A DNA stretch of 36,595 nucleotides from Catenulispora rubra (GCF_015356825.1 NZ_JAACYW010000094.1:1-36595), one strand, 5' to 3'. Positions 1-8,794 are shown, counted from the first letter of the stretch. A program made the numbers and translations. The notes: generated by a model not told the origin, from the letters alone.

Positions 1-13
1 GTATAAGAGACAG
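1..13. other. Residual Tn5/Nextera mosaic-end sequence at contig end
   Basis: The first 13 bases, GTATAAGAGACAG, are identical to the 3' part of the 19-bp Tn5 mosaic end used in Nextera libraries. They lie exactly at the window edge. This is almost certainly untrimmed adapter, not genome, so position 1 is probably a contig end. Confidence 0.9.
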
Positions 14-43
14 GTCTGCGGCCGGGGCGTACGTCGGCAGGGC

Positions 44-1261
44 TCAGCCGTGGTGGCGCGCGTAGTGCTGCGCGAGCAGGTTCTTCCCGTAGTCGTTGCC
101 GTTGGGCTCCCGCGTGATGGTGTGCACGTGGAACCGCTCGGCCTCGTCGTTGTCCAGGAAGATGCCCGAGTGGTTGTCGTACTCGATCAGCAGCACCGGC
201 GAGTGGACGCGGTAGTAGAACGCGCTGGTGTCGTCGTGGCCACCGCGCCAGGCGAACCTGGTGTCGTCCAGGTGGTCCAGGAACCGGCGGCGCTTGTGCT
301 CGGCATGGCCGTCGGGGAGCCGGTTGATGTAGACGTCGGCGAGTTCAAGCAAGAGTCGTCGCTGGTCGCGCGTCAGTTCCTTCCCGCTGATCCCCTCCGG
401 CGGCAGGATGAGGTTGTCCTGGCCGGCGCCTGAGAGGTGCCGGCCGTTGGGCCCGGTGAGTTCCGGCGGCAGATCGGCGTTCCGCAGCGAATCTCCCAGC
501 AGGAACCGCTCCTCCTGAGCCCCGGTGAACAAGCGGCGCAGCGCCAGGCCGCCGTCCGTTTCCCGCTCGAAGGCGCTCACTCCCGCATAGGGCCCGTGGT
601 CTCCTGCGTGGGCCGGTTCGGCGCCGAGGAAGACCGGGGCGAGCACGAGTTGGGATCCGACGAAGACGCAGTGCACGTCGACGTGATGACCGGCCAGCTG
701 CCAGCCCCAGGGCGCGTCAGCAGAGGGTTCGCCGAAGAGTGTGAAGTAGTACGTGTACTCGCCGAGGGAGTCGCTGTAGCGCTGGACGAGGTCACCGAGC
801 GCGCCGTTCAGCTGCATCGCGTTGCGCACGGCCGCGTAGCCGTCGGGGCTGAGGCTGGCCTCGACGAGCGCCAGGACGGCGTCCCGTTGGCGTTGCTCGA
901 CGCGGTCGAGGCGCAGGCCTTGGTGCGTCCAGACCGGGAAGGCGTTGGTCCACAAGCGCCATTCCGGTGCGTTCATCGGCAGACGGGCGCTGAGGAGTTG
1001 GTGCTGCTCAAGGGTTTCCAGGTATGCGGACGCGGCGTCGAGGACTCTGCGATGCGACAGTCCGGTGTCTTCGAGGTGGTAGAGGTCGTCGATGGCAGTG
1101 CCGTCGGTGGTGACTCCGACGTACGGGTCGCGGTGGTTGCTCAGCGGCGTCGAGACCTCGTGAGCAATGGCTGGCGGGAGTAGGTGCGCGTGGAGGGTCC
1201 CGTCGAGGATCGGCAGGTCGAGGTTCCTCGGCCGGTATTCGCCGTAGCTGTGGTCGCTCAT
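44..1261 (-). CDS. DUF3500 family protein
   Basis: A 405-aa protein of the DUF3500 family, whose biochemical role is unknown to me. Recognisable parts are the HHVDVHCVFVG segment in the middle and the C-terminal stretch containing FAWRGG, LIEYDNHSGIF, HVHTITREPNGNDYG and the terminal HYARHHG. The His- and Asp-rich C-terminus could bind metal, but this is inference. No signal peptide or membrane segment is visible. The ATG at 1261 has no strong Shine-Dalgarno site. The gene lies 34 bp after an NAD(P)H-binding protein on the same strand, so the two may be co-transcribed. It ends 30 bp from the adapter remnant. Confidence 0.85.
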   Translation of the reverse strand: MSDHSYGEYRPRNLDLPILDGTLHAHLLPPAIAHEVSTPLSNHRDPYVGVTTDGTAIDDLYHLEDTGLSHRRVLDAASAYLETLEQHQLLSARLPMNAPEWRLWTNAFPVWTHQGLRLDRVEQRQRDAVLALVEASLSPDGYAAVRNAMQLNGALGDLVQRYSDSLGEYTYYFTLFGEPSADAPWGWQLAGHHVDVHCVFVGSQLVLAPVFLGAEPAHAGDHGPYAGVSAFERETDGGLALRRLFTGAQEERFLLGDSLRNADLPPELTGPNGRHLSGAGQDNLILPPEGISGKELTRDQRRLLLELADVYINRLPDGHAEHKRRRFLDHLDDTRFAWRGGHDDTSAFYYRVHSPVLLIEYDNHSGIFLDNDEAERFHVHTITREPNGNDYGKNLLAQHYARHHG

Positions 1262-1295
1262 GACAGTCGCCGTTCAGTCGCAGATCAGTAGCCGC

Positions 1296-1943
1296 TCAGT
1301 GGCCGAGGTTGACCTGGGTCCGGCGGTGCTCGCCCTTGTCGATGAGGTCGACGAAGCCGAGCGCGTAGTCCGCGGCGGAGATCGCGCCGCCGTCCTCCGG
1401 CTGGACCGCGACGTCGCCGCCGAGCCGGTACCGGTCGAGCCGTTCGCCGGGCGCGTGCGCGCCGAACCGCAACGCCGGGCTCACGAAGACCCAGTCGAGC
1501 GTCGGGGGCGTGGCCGGCAGGTCCTCGATGATGAGCGCCGCGCCGGCGCGGATCTCGTCGTGGAGCGCGGCGGGGATCTCGCTGAGGTCGCTGACGAAGC
1601 GGTCCGCCCCGGGCGCGGGACGCAGCGAGGAGTAGCCGCCGACCACGAACAGCTGCGCGCCCGCGGCGTCGGCCAGCCGTGCGATGGTGCCGTTGACGTC
1701 GCGGAAGGCGGTCGCCAGCGGACCGCGCGGGGCGAGTGCGGCCACGACGACGTCCGCACCCTCGATCACCGGCGACAGCGTCGCCTCGTCGCGGACGTCG
1801 CCCTGGACGTAGGTGACGTTCGGGGCCGGGGCGTCGGGGAGCGACCGGCTCAGCGCCGTGACCTCGTGGCCGCGACCGGCGGCCTGGGCGACGATTGCGG
1901 AACCTGCATAACCGGTTCCGCCGATGACGATGATGCGAGCCAT
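1296..1943 (-). CDS. NAD(P)H-binding protein (atypical SDR, NmrA/YwnB-like)
   Basis: A 215-aa single-domain Rossmann protein. The N-terminal GGTGYAG at residues 8-14 is the glycine-rich dinucleotide loop, and NVTYVQGDVRD matches the strand and Asp that follow in atypical SDRs. Members of this group are NAD(P)H-dependent reductases or redox sensors, and no substrate can be named here. It lacks the classical YxxxK site, as is usual in this group. The ATG is preceded by GGAAAGG at about 7 nt. It is transcribed divergently from an HxlR regulator about 100 bp away, a common arrangement in which the HxlR protein controls the reductase. Confidence 0.85.
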   Translation of the reverse strand: MARIIVIGGTGYAGSAIVAQAAGRGHEVTALSRSLPDAPAPNVTYVQGDVRDEATLSPVIEGADVVVAALAPRGPLATAFRDVNGTIARLADAAGAQLFVVGGYSSLRPAPGADRFVSDLSEIPAALHDEIRAGAALIIEDLPATPPTLDWVFVSPALRFGAHAPGERLDRYRLGGDVAVQPEDGGAISAADYALGFVDLIDKGEHRRTQVNLGH

Positions 1944-2041
1944 GAGAGTGCCTTTCCAGGGGATCCACGCGGCGGATGACGTCGACGTCGCGCTGCGCTT
2001 ACGGTATGAAAGGCAGCTCCTGATTGGGAAGAAGGCACTTC

Positions 2042-2425
2042 GTGGTAACCACCCCGGCCGAGTCGGTGCTCGTCGGCAGCCCGTATCACGCGGACTGCCC
2101 GACCCGGCACATCCTGGACCGCATCGGCGACCGCTGGACGGTGCTCATCGTGGGCGCGCTGTGGGACGACGGCGTCCGCTTCGCGGAGCTGCGCCGGCGC
2201 ATCGTCGGCATCTCGCAGAAGATGCTCACCCAGACGCTGCGCGGGCTCGAACGGGACGGGATCGTGCTCCGCACCGTCCACCCCGGGAACCCGGCGCCCG
2301 TCGAGTACTCGCTCACCGAGGCCGGGCGCGCCCTGCGCGAGCCGCTGCGCGCGCTGGAGGGGTGGGCGATCGCGCATCTCGACTATGTGACGGCGTCGCA
2401 GGAGGCTTACGACTTGGCGGACTGA
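2042..2425 (+). CDS. HxlR-family transcriptional regulator
   Basis: A 127-aa winged-helix regulator. It has the HxlR hallmark Cys in DCPTRHILDRIGDRW, followed by FAELRRRIVGISQKMLTQTLRGLERDG (the recognition helix and wing region) and EYSLTEAGRAL. HxlR proteins bind DNA as dimers and often sense aldehydes, quinones or disulfide stress through that Cys. I chose the GTG at 2042 because AAGAAGG lies 6 nt upstream. An in-frame TTG at 2024 would add six residues and overlap that Shine-Dalgarno site. It is divergent from the NAD(P)H-binding gene, its likely target. Confidence 0.88.
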   Translation: MVTTPAESVLVGSPYHADCPTRHILDRIGDRWTVLIVGALWDDGVRFAELRRRIVGISQKMLTQTLRGLERDGIVLRTVHPGNPAPVEYSLTEAGRALREPLRALEGWAIAHLDYVTASQEAYDLAD

Positions 2426-2486
2426 GTTCCGGTCGGCGGACTGGCTTTCGGGCTTCGGGCTTCGGCGCTTCCGTGCTTCGCAGATC

Positions 2487-4226
2487 ATGCAGGCCGACCG
2501 CGGAAGGTCCGTTCGGGCAACGATGGTTGCCCCCGGCGTGCCCCTCCAACCGGTACCCAACCAGGGCCCTGAGCCTTACCTTCGTACGGTGAGCCAGTGG
2601 GTCAACCTGGAACCGCTGTCGGCCGCGGTCGAACCCGGGGACAGCACCGTCGTCGACCTCCGGATCCGGAACACCGGGGACATCGTCGAGGAGTACCGCG
2701 TCGAGGTGGTCGGGGATCCGGCCGTGTGGTGCGCGGTCGAGCCCTCGACGATCCGGCTGTATCCGGGGACGATCGGCGCGGTGAGCCTGACGTTCGCGCC
2801 GCCGCGCGCCTCGGAGTCGGCGGCGGGACCGCAGCCGTACGGGGTCCGCGTGACGCCGTTGGAGGATCCCGAGGGCGTCGCGGTGCCGGAGGGGATCCTC
2901 ACCGTGGCGTCGTTCGTCGATGTCCGGGCCGAGTTGGTGCCGCCGACGGTGCGGGGCTGGCGGCGGGCCAGGCCCCGGCTCGTGGTGTCGAACTACGGCA
3001 ACGCCCTGGCCACGGCGTCGGTCGCGGTCACCGGACCGGGCAACCGGGTCGACATCGACATCCGGACGCCGAGCCTGCAGATCCAGCCCGGCCGCGCGCA
3101 TTTCAGCGTCCTGCGACTGCGCCCCGAGCGCCTGCTGTGGTTCGGCCAGAAGGTCACCCACCCCTTCACCACGACGTTGCAGGTCTCCGGCCGCGAGCCG
3201 GTCACGGCCGCCGGCACGTACAACCAGACGGCGCTGCTGCCGCGCTGGCTCGGCGGGCTCTTCGCGGGCTTGTCGGCGCTGGTGCTGCTGTTCGCCGGGC
3301 TGTGGCTGGCGGTGCGCCCTTCGGTGGCGACGGACGCCACCGCGCAGGTCGCGATGGCCGGCGCGCCGACGGTCGCCGTCCCCGCGCCGAGCACGCCGGC
3401 GGCACCGGCGCCGTCGTCATCGCAGCAGCCGCCGGTCTCGAGCTCCTCGGCCTCGGCTCCGGCCCCGCCCGCGGGCTCGTCGGCGCCGCCCGCGAAGCCG
3501 TCCTCGGCTCCGGCCGCGGTGACCTCCACGTCCAAGCCCGCGGTCAAGCCGTCCTCGGCCCCGCCGCCGGTCGTCGTGCCGACACCGGTCGGCAACTGGA
3601 TCCTGAACCAGACCGTCGGCAACACCGCGATCGACTCCACGACCGTGCACAACGGCGCGGCGTCGAACGGCTGGTGGGCCGGCAGCTCCTGCCTGTTCAA
3701 CGGCTCGAACAGCCAGATCGTCACCAGCGGCCCGGTGCTCGACACCGGCCCCGGCGGCAGCTTCACCGTGACCGCCGACGTGTATCTGACCTCGACTGAC
3801 TCCAACGTCGAAGAGACGATGGTGAGCCAGGACGGCGCGCAGAACAGCGGCTTCTACCTCCAGTACATGGGCAACGGCCCCGGCAACCCGCCCGGCGTCT
3901 GGGGCTTCGCCCGCGTCGGCAGCGACACCGCGAACCCGACCGCGGTCCGCGCGTACTCGACCGGCAAGGCCACGGCCGGCGTCTGGACCCGGCTCGCAGG
4001 GGTCTTCGACGCAAGCAGCAAGCAGATGCAGCTGTACGTCAACGGCCAGCTCCAGCAAACGGTCACCGACCCGACCCCGTATGCGACCACCGGCCCGCTG
4101 GCCATGGGGCGCGCCCAGTACGACGGCAACGCGACCGACTGGTTCCACGGCGCGCTGTCGAACATCGAGGTGTTCAACCAGGTGCTGAGCGCCGCGCAGA
4201 TCAATGCGATTCCGGTGGGTCACTGA
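2487..4226 (+). CDS. Membrane-anchored protein with Ig-like N-terminal part and C-terminal LamG domain
   Basis: Up to 579 aa. Residues 36-245 resemble the paired beta-sandwich domains of actinobacterial proteins annotated 'hydrolytic protein' (VEPGDSTVVDLRIRNTG, then a second repeat near NYGNALATASVAV). One membrane helix follows at about 255-276, then a Pro/Ala/Ser-rich linker at about 290-365. A concanavalin-like LamG domain occupies about 367-579 (GAASNGWWAGSSCLFNGS, LYVNGQLQQTV, GALSNIEVFNQVLSAAQI). No signal peptide is seen, so the N-terminal part probably faces the cytoplasm and the LamG domain lies outside, binding glycan or another ligand. The start is uncertain: ATG 2487, ATG 2523 or GTG 2589 are in frame, and the conserved region begins only at GTG 2589. 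Confidence 0.78.
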   Translation: MQADRGRSVRATMVAPGVPLQPVPNQGPEPYLRTVSQWVNLEPLSAAVEPGDSTVVDLRIRNTGDIVEEYRVEVVGDPAVWCAVEPSTIRLYPGTIGAVSLTFAPPRASESAAGPQPYGVRVTPLEDPEGVAVPEGILTVASFVDVRAELVPPTVRGWRRARPRLVVSNYGNALATASVAVTGPGNRVDIDIRTPSLQIQPGRAHFSVLRLRPERLLWFGQKVTHPFTTTLQVSGREPVTAAGTYNQTALLPRWLGGLFAGLSALVLLFAGLWLAVRPSVATDATAQVAMAGAPTVAVPAPSTPAAPAPSSSQQPPVSSSSASAPAPPAGSSAPPAKPSSAPAAVTSTSKPAVKPSSAPPPVVVPTPVGNWILNQTVGNTAIDSTTVHNGAASNGWWAGSSCLFNGSNSQIVTSGPVLDTGPGGSFTVTADVYLTSTDSNVEETMVSQDGAQNSGFYLQYMGNGPGNPPGVWGFARVGSDTANPTAVRAYSTGKATAGVWTRLAGVFDASSKQMQLYVNGQLQQTVTDPTPYATTGPLAMGRAQYDGNATDWFHGALSNIEVFNQVLSAAQINAIPVGH

Positions 4227-4227
4227 G

Positions 4228-4241
4228 ATCCCTTTGGGGAT
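4228..4241. terminator. Weak hairpin between convergent genes
   Basis: ATCCC-TTTG-GGGAT forms a 5-bp stem in the 37-bp gap between the LamG gene and the convergent methyltransferase gene. It is short and has no T-tract, so it is only a candidate bidirectional terminator. Confidence 0.3.
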
Positions 4242-4263
4242 TCTGGCGCCTGTCCCTGTCGCG

Positions 4264-5022
4264 CTAGGCAGCCTCGAGAACGAAGAACAGCATGTTCAGG
4301 AAGGCTGTGTTGGACGGATCTATGAAAATCTCGTCAAAGACTTCGGGGAAACGCTCGCGAGCGCCGGGGGCGGGCGGCGGTTCGCTGATGACGGCGATCC
4401 GGAAACCTGCCTGCGTGAAGGCGGAGGCCATGGCGTGCAGCGGCCTGTGCCAAAAGACCATCGGGGCGGTGTGACCGCCGAAGGTCCACTCCTGGGTTCT
4501 CCTGGAAACCGCGAAGTAGTCGGATTCGGGAAACATCAGTTTGTTCATCAAGGGGTGGTCGACGACCACGATGAGCCGCCCGCCGGGCGTCAGGACGCGT
4601 CGCAGTTCGGCAAGTGGCGCCGTCCAGTCCTCCAGGTAGTGCAGGACCAGGCATGCGACGACGTCGTCGAACGCGCCGTCGGGAAAGGGCAAGGGATCGC
4701 CGCCCAGGCCGGCCTGATGCAGCACCGCGTCCTCACCGAGCCGCTTCCGGGCCAGCTCCAGCATCTTCGCGCTGGGTTCGACGCCGGTCATCACGGCGCC
4801 GCGATCGCGAAGCAACTCGAACACGGGGCCACTGCCGCAGCCGGCGTCGAGGATTCTCCGCCCGGCCACATCCCCGGCCAGGTCCAGGACCGCGGGCCAT
4901 ATGTAGTAGCGGTGCAGTAGATCGAACTCGATCTCAGTCGAATACGCCTCAGCGAAGGCGTCGTAGTCGTTGGCCACAGCTGGGTCGGCGGGTACGGAAG
5001 AGCCTTCAGGATCAGAGGACAT
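4264..5022 (-). CDS. Class I SAM-dependent methyltransferase
   Basis: A 252-aa methyltransferase of the Methyltransf_11/25 type. The SAM-binding motif I is ILDAGCGSG, followed by the acidic end of strand 2 in TGVEPSAKML. FDDVVACLVLHYLEDW is the post-I motif, and LRRVLTPGGRLIVVVDHPL is the usual strand 5 region. The C-terminal part (FWHRPLHAMASAFTQAGF, ISEPPPAP) is typical of small-molecule methyltransferases, but the substrate cannot be told. The ATG at 5022 lacks a strong ribosome site. It lies about 100 bp after glnH on the same strand and may belong to that transcript, though nothing links it functionally. Confidence 0.88.
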   Translation of the reverse strand: MSSDPEGSSVPADPAVANDYDAFAEAYSTEIEFDLLHRYYIWPAVLDLAGDVAGRRILDAGCGSGPVFELLRDRGAVMTGVEPSAKMLELARKRLGEDAVLHQAGLGGDPLPFPDGAFDDVVACLVLHYLEDWTAPLAELRRVLTPGGRLIVVVDHPLMNKLMFPESDYFAVSRRTQEWTFGGHTAPMVFWHRPLHAMASAFTQAGFRIAVISEPPPAPGARERFPEVFDEIFIDPSNTAFLNMLFFVLEAA

Positions 5023-5120
5023 GCCGCCAATCCTGGCACGCCGATTTTCTCAGGGTGCGAACACTCTCTGCGGCGAACGTCACCGGCTCCGGCACCAGCC
5101 GTCGTAGCACCGCTCGCTGA

Positions 5121-6140
5121 TCACTGATAAACAGCCGGAGGCGGAGCGGGCACCGGCCCGAGCCGGTCGCCGATCCAGTGGGTGTAGATCGCCGTCCAGG
5201 TGCCGTTCGCCTTCATCTGTTCGAGGACGGCGTTCACGAAGCGGATGAAGTCGCCCTTGCCCTTCGGGAAGCCGAGGCCGTGGCGCTCGTAGGTGAAGCG
5301 GGGGCCGACGATCTTCGTGTACGGGTCCTGGGACTGGATGCCGAGCAGGATCAGGTCGGTGGTGGAGATCGCGTCGACTTGGCCCTGCTGGAGCATCACC
5401 AGGCAGTCGGCCCAGTTGACGGCGCTGACCGGGAGCACGCGGTACTTCGGGTCGGCGAGGGTCTGGATCGAGGTGGTGCCGGCCGCTGCGCAGACCTTCT
5501 TGCCGGCGAGGTCGGCGATGCCCTGGACGGTCGAGGCCTGATTCACCAGGACGCGCTGGCCGGCGTCGAAGTAGTCGGCGCTGAAGTCGGCCTGCTGGGC
5601 ACGCTGGCAGTCGACGGTCAGGATGTCGGCGAGCAGGTCGACCGCGCCCTGGTGCAGCGCCGTCAGCCGCTCGGCCTTGGTCAGCGCCTTGTAGCGCACG
5701 TGGCCCGGGGCGCCGAAGATCGCGGTGGCGACCTGCTGGACGAAGTCGATGTCGAAGCCGACCAGCGGCGGGGCCGAGGGGTCGGCGGAGGGGTTGCGGT
5801 AGCCGAACAGGTAGCTGTCCTCGTCGACCCCGGCGATCAGGTAGCCGCGCTGCTGGATCTTGGCCATCGTCGAGCCGGCCGGCATGGCGCCCGCGGCGGG
5901 CAGCGGGCCGGTCGGACGCAGGGAGGCGTCGCAGCCGGTCAGAGGTGGCGCGGGGCTTTCGGGCATGGTCGTGACGCCGTCGGGGATCGGGACGTCGGCC
6001 GGCGAGGCGGGGCTGGCGGTGGCACCGGCTGATGTTTTCGGTGTCGCCGATGACCCTGACCCGCACCCGGCGACGCCGAGCGTCAGGCTCATCACTATGG
6101 CGACGAGCGAAAACCGCAACAGAGTCCTTATGTCCCTCAC
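5121..6140 (-). CDS. glnH: GlnH-like glutamate/aspartate-binding lipoprotein
   Basis: A 339-aa secreted lipoprotein. The signal peptide ends in the lipobox VAGC with lipidated Cys26. A Ser/Ala/Thr-rich spacer follows, then a family-3 solute-binding domain (about 85-325): TMAKIQQRGYLIAGVDEDSYLFGYRNP, VGFDIDFVQQVATAIFG, DLLADILTV, KKVCAAAGTTSIQTL. Such domains bind polar amino acids, and in mycobacteria and corynebacteria GlnH senses Asp/Glu for the kinase PknG through GlnX. The GTG start overlaps the stop of the upstream GlnX-like gene by 4 nt (GTGA), so the two are translationally coupled. No ABC permease or ATPase gene is nearby, which favours sensing over transport. The symbol is by analogy. 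Confidence 0.85.
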   Translation of the reverse strand: MRDIRTLLRFSLVAIVMSLTLGVAGCGSGSSATPKTSAGATASPASPADVPIPDGVTTMPESPAPPLTGCDASLRPTGPLPAAGAMPAGSTMAKIQQRGYLIAGVDEDSYLFGYRNPSADPSAPPLVGFDIDFVQQVATAIFGAPGHVRYKALTKAERLTALHQGAVDLLADILTVDCQRAQQADFSADYFDAGQRVLVNQASTVQGIADLAGKKVCAAAGTTSIQTLADPKYRVLPVSAVNWADCLVMLQQGQVDAISTTDLILLGIQSQDPYTKIVGPRFTYERHGLGFPKGKGDFIRFVNAVLEQMKANGTWTAIYTHWIGDRLGPVPAPPPAVYQ

Positions 6141-7447
6141 CGGTACTCCCTCAGCCGCTGATTCATGCCGAACGCACCGGCCACGAAGGCGACCACGATC
6201 AAGGCTGCGGCGCTTGAGGCCAGGCCGCGCAAGTCCGATCCGGCCGTGTCGATCGCGACCCGGAAATCCGCTTCCTGCACGGCGATCGCGCCTTGCACAT
6301 CGCCGTCGACGCGTGTGAACAGCGTGCCGGTCCCCGGCTGCGCCCCGGTCGCCTGCGCGAGCGCCTGGACGTTCGCCGTGTTGTCGGACTGCGGACTGCT
6401 CGCCGCCTGCGCCAGGGTTCCGTGCGCGGTCTTCCAGTCCCGGTAGCCGGCCGTGGCGTCGGCGATACCAGAGCCCTGATCCGCTGCGAACAGCGTACCC
6501 AACCGGGTGCTGACCGTCTGGTAGTCGCCCTCGTACGAGCCGACGTCCTCCCCGCGTGCGGCGAGGCTGAGCAGTTCGTCGCCGTGTGCCTGGAGCACGG
6601 CCAGATCGGTGGTGACCAGCGCGTCCGCCGACTGCCGGTGCGTGCGGGCGTCGGCGGTGGCGCTGGTCGCGGCCGTCGAGACCGCCGTGGCCCAGATCGT
6701 GACGATGCCGACCAGCACGGTCGTCGCCACGAGCCCGAGGTTGAACCGGCGCCGGGTACGCCGTGCCACGAACAGCTGCGCCAGGATGAGCACAGCGAAC
6801 GTGACCGCCGCGACGATGAGCACGGTGTCCGGGCCGCGCACCGCAGCCGCGTCGGCCGCGAGACGGTCGGTCTCGATCCGCAGCACGGCCTGCGCGCTGG
6901 GCAGCAGATCGGTCCGCATCAAGGCGGAGGCCTCGCGCAGGTACGCCGCGCCGACCGGCAGGTCCTGGCGTGCGTCGGCCTGCGCGGTGCCGACAAGGCC
7001 GGTGTAGACGGGGACGTCGGTGAGCAGGCGGCTCACCGCGGTGCGCAGGGTCGGCGGCGTGCCGGGCTGTGATTTGCTAGGAGTCTGCGGTGCGCTGGCT
7101 TTTGATGCGGTAGCCGACGTCACAGTCTCCTGCGACGCCCCGGCCTGGTCGCCGATCGCCGCCAGCCCGTTCGACACCTCGCGGATGTCCTGGTCGTACC
7201 GCTGCACGCCGCTGGCCTGCACCTGCGACCCGGACAGGAACACCATGGCGGCCGTCGCGTCGGCGTCGGACAGCGCGCGGTACACGCTCTCGGCGGCGAC
7301 GGCCAGCGGCTCGGCCGTCGTCCTGGCGTGGCCGATCGCGTCGTCGCCGGCGGCCGTCGCGAGGTACGTCGTCGTGCCGAGCGCGACGACGACCACCGCG
7401 ACGGCCGCCGCGTACCAGCGCAGCCCGGTGCGGGTAGCCAGACGCAT
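6137..7447 (-). CDS. glnX: GlnX-like four-helix membrane signalling protein
   Basis: A 436-aa membrane protein with helices at about 11-31, 207-227, 237-259 and 409-427. This gives two similar halves, each an external all-helical domain flanked by membrane segments, and it ends in GMNQRLREYR. That topology, the C-terminal motif and the overlapping GlnH gene match mycobacterial GlnX, the transmembrane partner between GlnH and PknG. It probably passes ligand binding by GlnH to the cytoplasm. A Ser/Thr/Pro-rich segment (about 105-132) interrupts the first external domain. The ATG overlaps the MFS stop codon by one base (TGATG). An open frame continues upstream of this Met but overlaps the MFS gene and is not used. 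No pknG lies in the window. Confidence 0.78.
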   Translation of the reverse strand: MRLATRTGLRWYAAAVAVVVVALGTTTYLATAAGDDAIGHARTTAEPLAVAAESVYRALSDADATAAMVFLSGSQVQASGVQRYDQDIREVSNGLAAIGDQAGASQETVTSATASKASAPQTPSKSQPGTPPTLRTAVSRLLTDVPVYTGLVGTAQADARQDLPVGAAYLREASALMRTDLLPSAQAVLRIETDRLAADAAAVRGPDTVLIVAAVTFAVLILAQLFVARRTRRRFNLGLVATTVLVGIVTIWATAVSTAATSATADARTHRQSADALVTTDLAVLQAHGDELLSLAARGEDVGSYEGDYQTVSTRLGTLFAADQGSGIADATAGYRDWKTAHGTLAQAASSPQSDNTANVQALAQATGAQPGTGTLFTRVDGDVQGAIAVQEADFRVAIDTAGSDLRGLASSAAALIVVAFVAGAFGMNQRLREYR

Positions 7448-8730
7448 CAGGCGAGTTCCGAACCCTGCGTCTCGGGCAGCCCGACGAGCGCCACGACCGC
7501 CAGCGCGTAGCCGACCGTGCCGTAGACCAGGGCGCCGCCGAGACCCCCGCTCCCGGCGGCGAACCCCACGGCGGTCGGGAAGAACGCGCCGACCGCGCGG
7601 CCCACGTTGTAGGTGAAGCTCTGTCCGATGCCGCGGATCGTGCGCGGGTACAGCTCGGCGAGGTAGGCGCCGAACCCGCTGAAGATGGCCGAGAAGCAGA
7701 ACCCGAGCGGGAAGCCGAGGATCAGCAGCACGTGGTTCGCGCTCGTCGGGATGTGGATGTAGCTGTAGAGGATGGCGCCGCTGAGCACACCGAACAGCCC
7801 GATGGCCTTGCGCCGGCCGATCAGGTCGGTCAGGTAGCCGCCGCACAGGTAGCCGAGGAAGGCGCCGCCGATCAGCAGGCTGAGATAGGAGCCGGTGCCG
7901 ACGATGGTCAGGTGCCGCTCGGTCTTGAGGTAGGTGGGCAGCCAGGTCGCGATCGTGTAGTAGCCGCCCTGCACGCCGGTCGACATGAGCGTGGCGAACA
8001 GGGTGATGCGGCCGGCGCGGCCCTCGAAGATGCGCCAGAACGGGACGCGTGGCGCGGGCTCGGTGTTGCCGTTCTTAGCGTTCTCACTCGCGGGCGCGTC
8101 GACCACGTGGCGGCGGATGTAGAGCAGCGTCAGGCCCGGCAGCGCGCCGGTCCAGAACACGACGCGCCAGGACAGGCCGTGGCTGAGGTGGTCCAGCGAG
8201 AACGTGGCCACGACCACGGCGACGGCCCAGCCGACCGCCCAGGAGGCCTGGACGAAGGCGACCGTGCGGCCCCGGTACCGGGCCGAGGCGTATTCGGCCA
8301 CCAACACGGCTCCGGCTGCCCACTCCCCTCCAAATCCGAGCCCTTGCAAGGCCCGGAAGGTGAGCAGCATCGGATAGTTCGAGGCGAATCCGCACAACGC
8401 GGTGAACAGCGCGTACGTCCCGACGGTGATCATCAGGGTTCGAGTACGGCCGATGCGGTCGATCAGCATCCCGGCCAGGATGCCGCCGACCGCGGAGACC
8501 ACGAGGGTCACGGTGGTCAGCAGGCCGGACTGGCCCTTGTTCAGGTGGAAGTAGGCGGCGATCGCGGTCAGGCTCAGCGGCAGGACCTGGAAGTCGTAGG
8601 CGTCCAGGGCGTAGCCGCCGAACGCGCCGACGAAGGCGCGGCGGCCGGGGGCCGGCAGGGACCGGTACCAGGCGAAGGGGCCGTCCTCGGTTTCCCGGAC
8701 GGCGGACGGTGCGGTGGGAAGTGCGGTCAT
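7447..8730 (-). CDS. MFS transporter, probable organic-acid:H+ symporter
   Basis: A 427-aa major facilitator protein with about 12 helices. The first-half signature is GGYALDAYDFQVLPLSL with the loop motif GMLIDRIGRTRTLM. Helix 4-5 reads FRALQGLGFGGEWAAGAVLVAEYASARYRG, characteristic of the MHS/AAHS carboxylate symporters. The second half repeats the loop as GYLTDLIGRRKAIG. Substrate is inferred from context: it shares its promoter and operator with pxpBC and ycsI-like units, so 5-oxoproline or a related acid is plausible. It may do the job of YcsG in the Bacillus kip operon. I chose ATG 8730 because GAGGTG sits 5 nt upstream; an in-frame start further up would overlap the promoter. It begins the mfs-glnX-glnH transcript. 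Confidence 0.85.
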   Translation of the reverse strand: MTALPTAPSAVRETEDGPFAWYRSLPAPGRRAFVGAFGGYALDAYDFQVLPLSLTAIAAYFHLNKGQSGLLTTVTLVVSAVGGILAGMLIDRIGRTRTLMITVGTYALFTALCGFASNYPMLLTFRALQGLGFGGEWAAGAVLVAEYASARYRGRTVAFVQASWAVGWAVAVVVATFSLDHLSHGLSWRVVFWTGALPGLTLLYIRRHVVDAPASENAKNGNTEPAPRVPFWRIFEGRAGRITLFATLMSTGVQGGYYTIATWLPTYLKTERHLTIVGTGSYLSLLIGGAFLGYLCGGYLTDLIGRRKAIGLFGVLSGAILYSYIHIPTSANHVLLILGFPLGFCFSAIFSGFGAYLAELYPRTIRGIGQSFTYNVGRAVGAFFPTAVGFAAGSGGLGGALVYGTVGYALAVVALVGLPETQGSELA

Positions 8731-8794
8731 GGAGCACCTCGTTGGCAGGTGGAGTCGATGGTGCGTTCCTGGGTGGTACCGCGCGGTGCTCCAC

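Noticed and set aside
1947..2039. AGTGCCTT and AAGGCACT as a possible inverted repeat between the divergent NAD(P)H-binding and HxlR genes
   Set aside because: Both arms are the ribosome-site and start-codon regions of the two genes, so the match is explained by translation signals.
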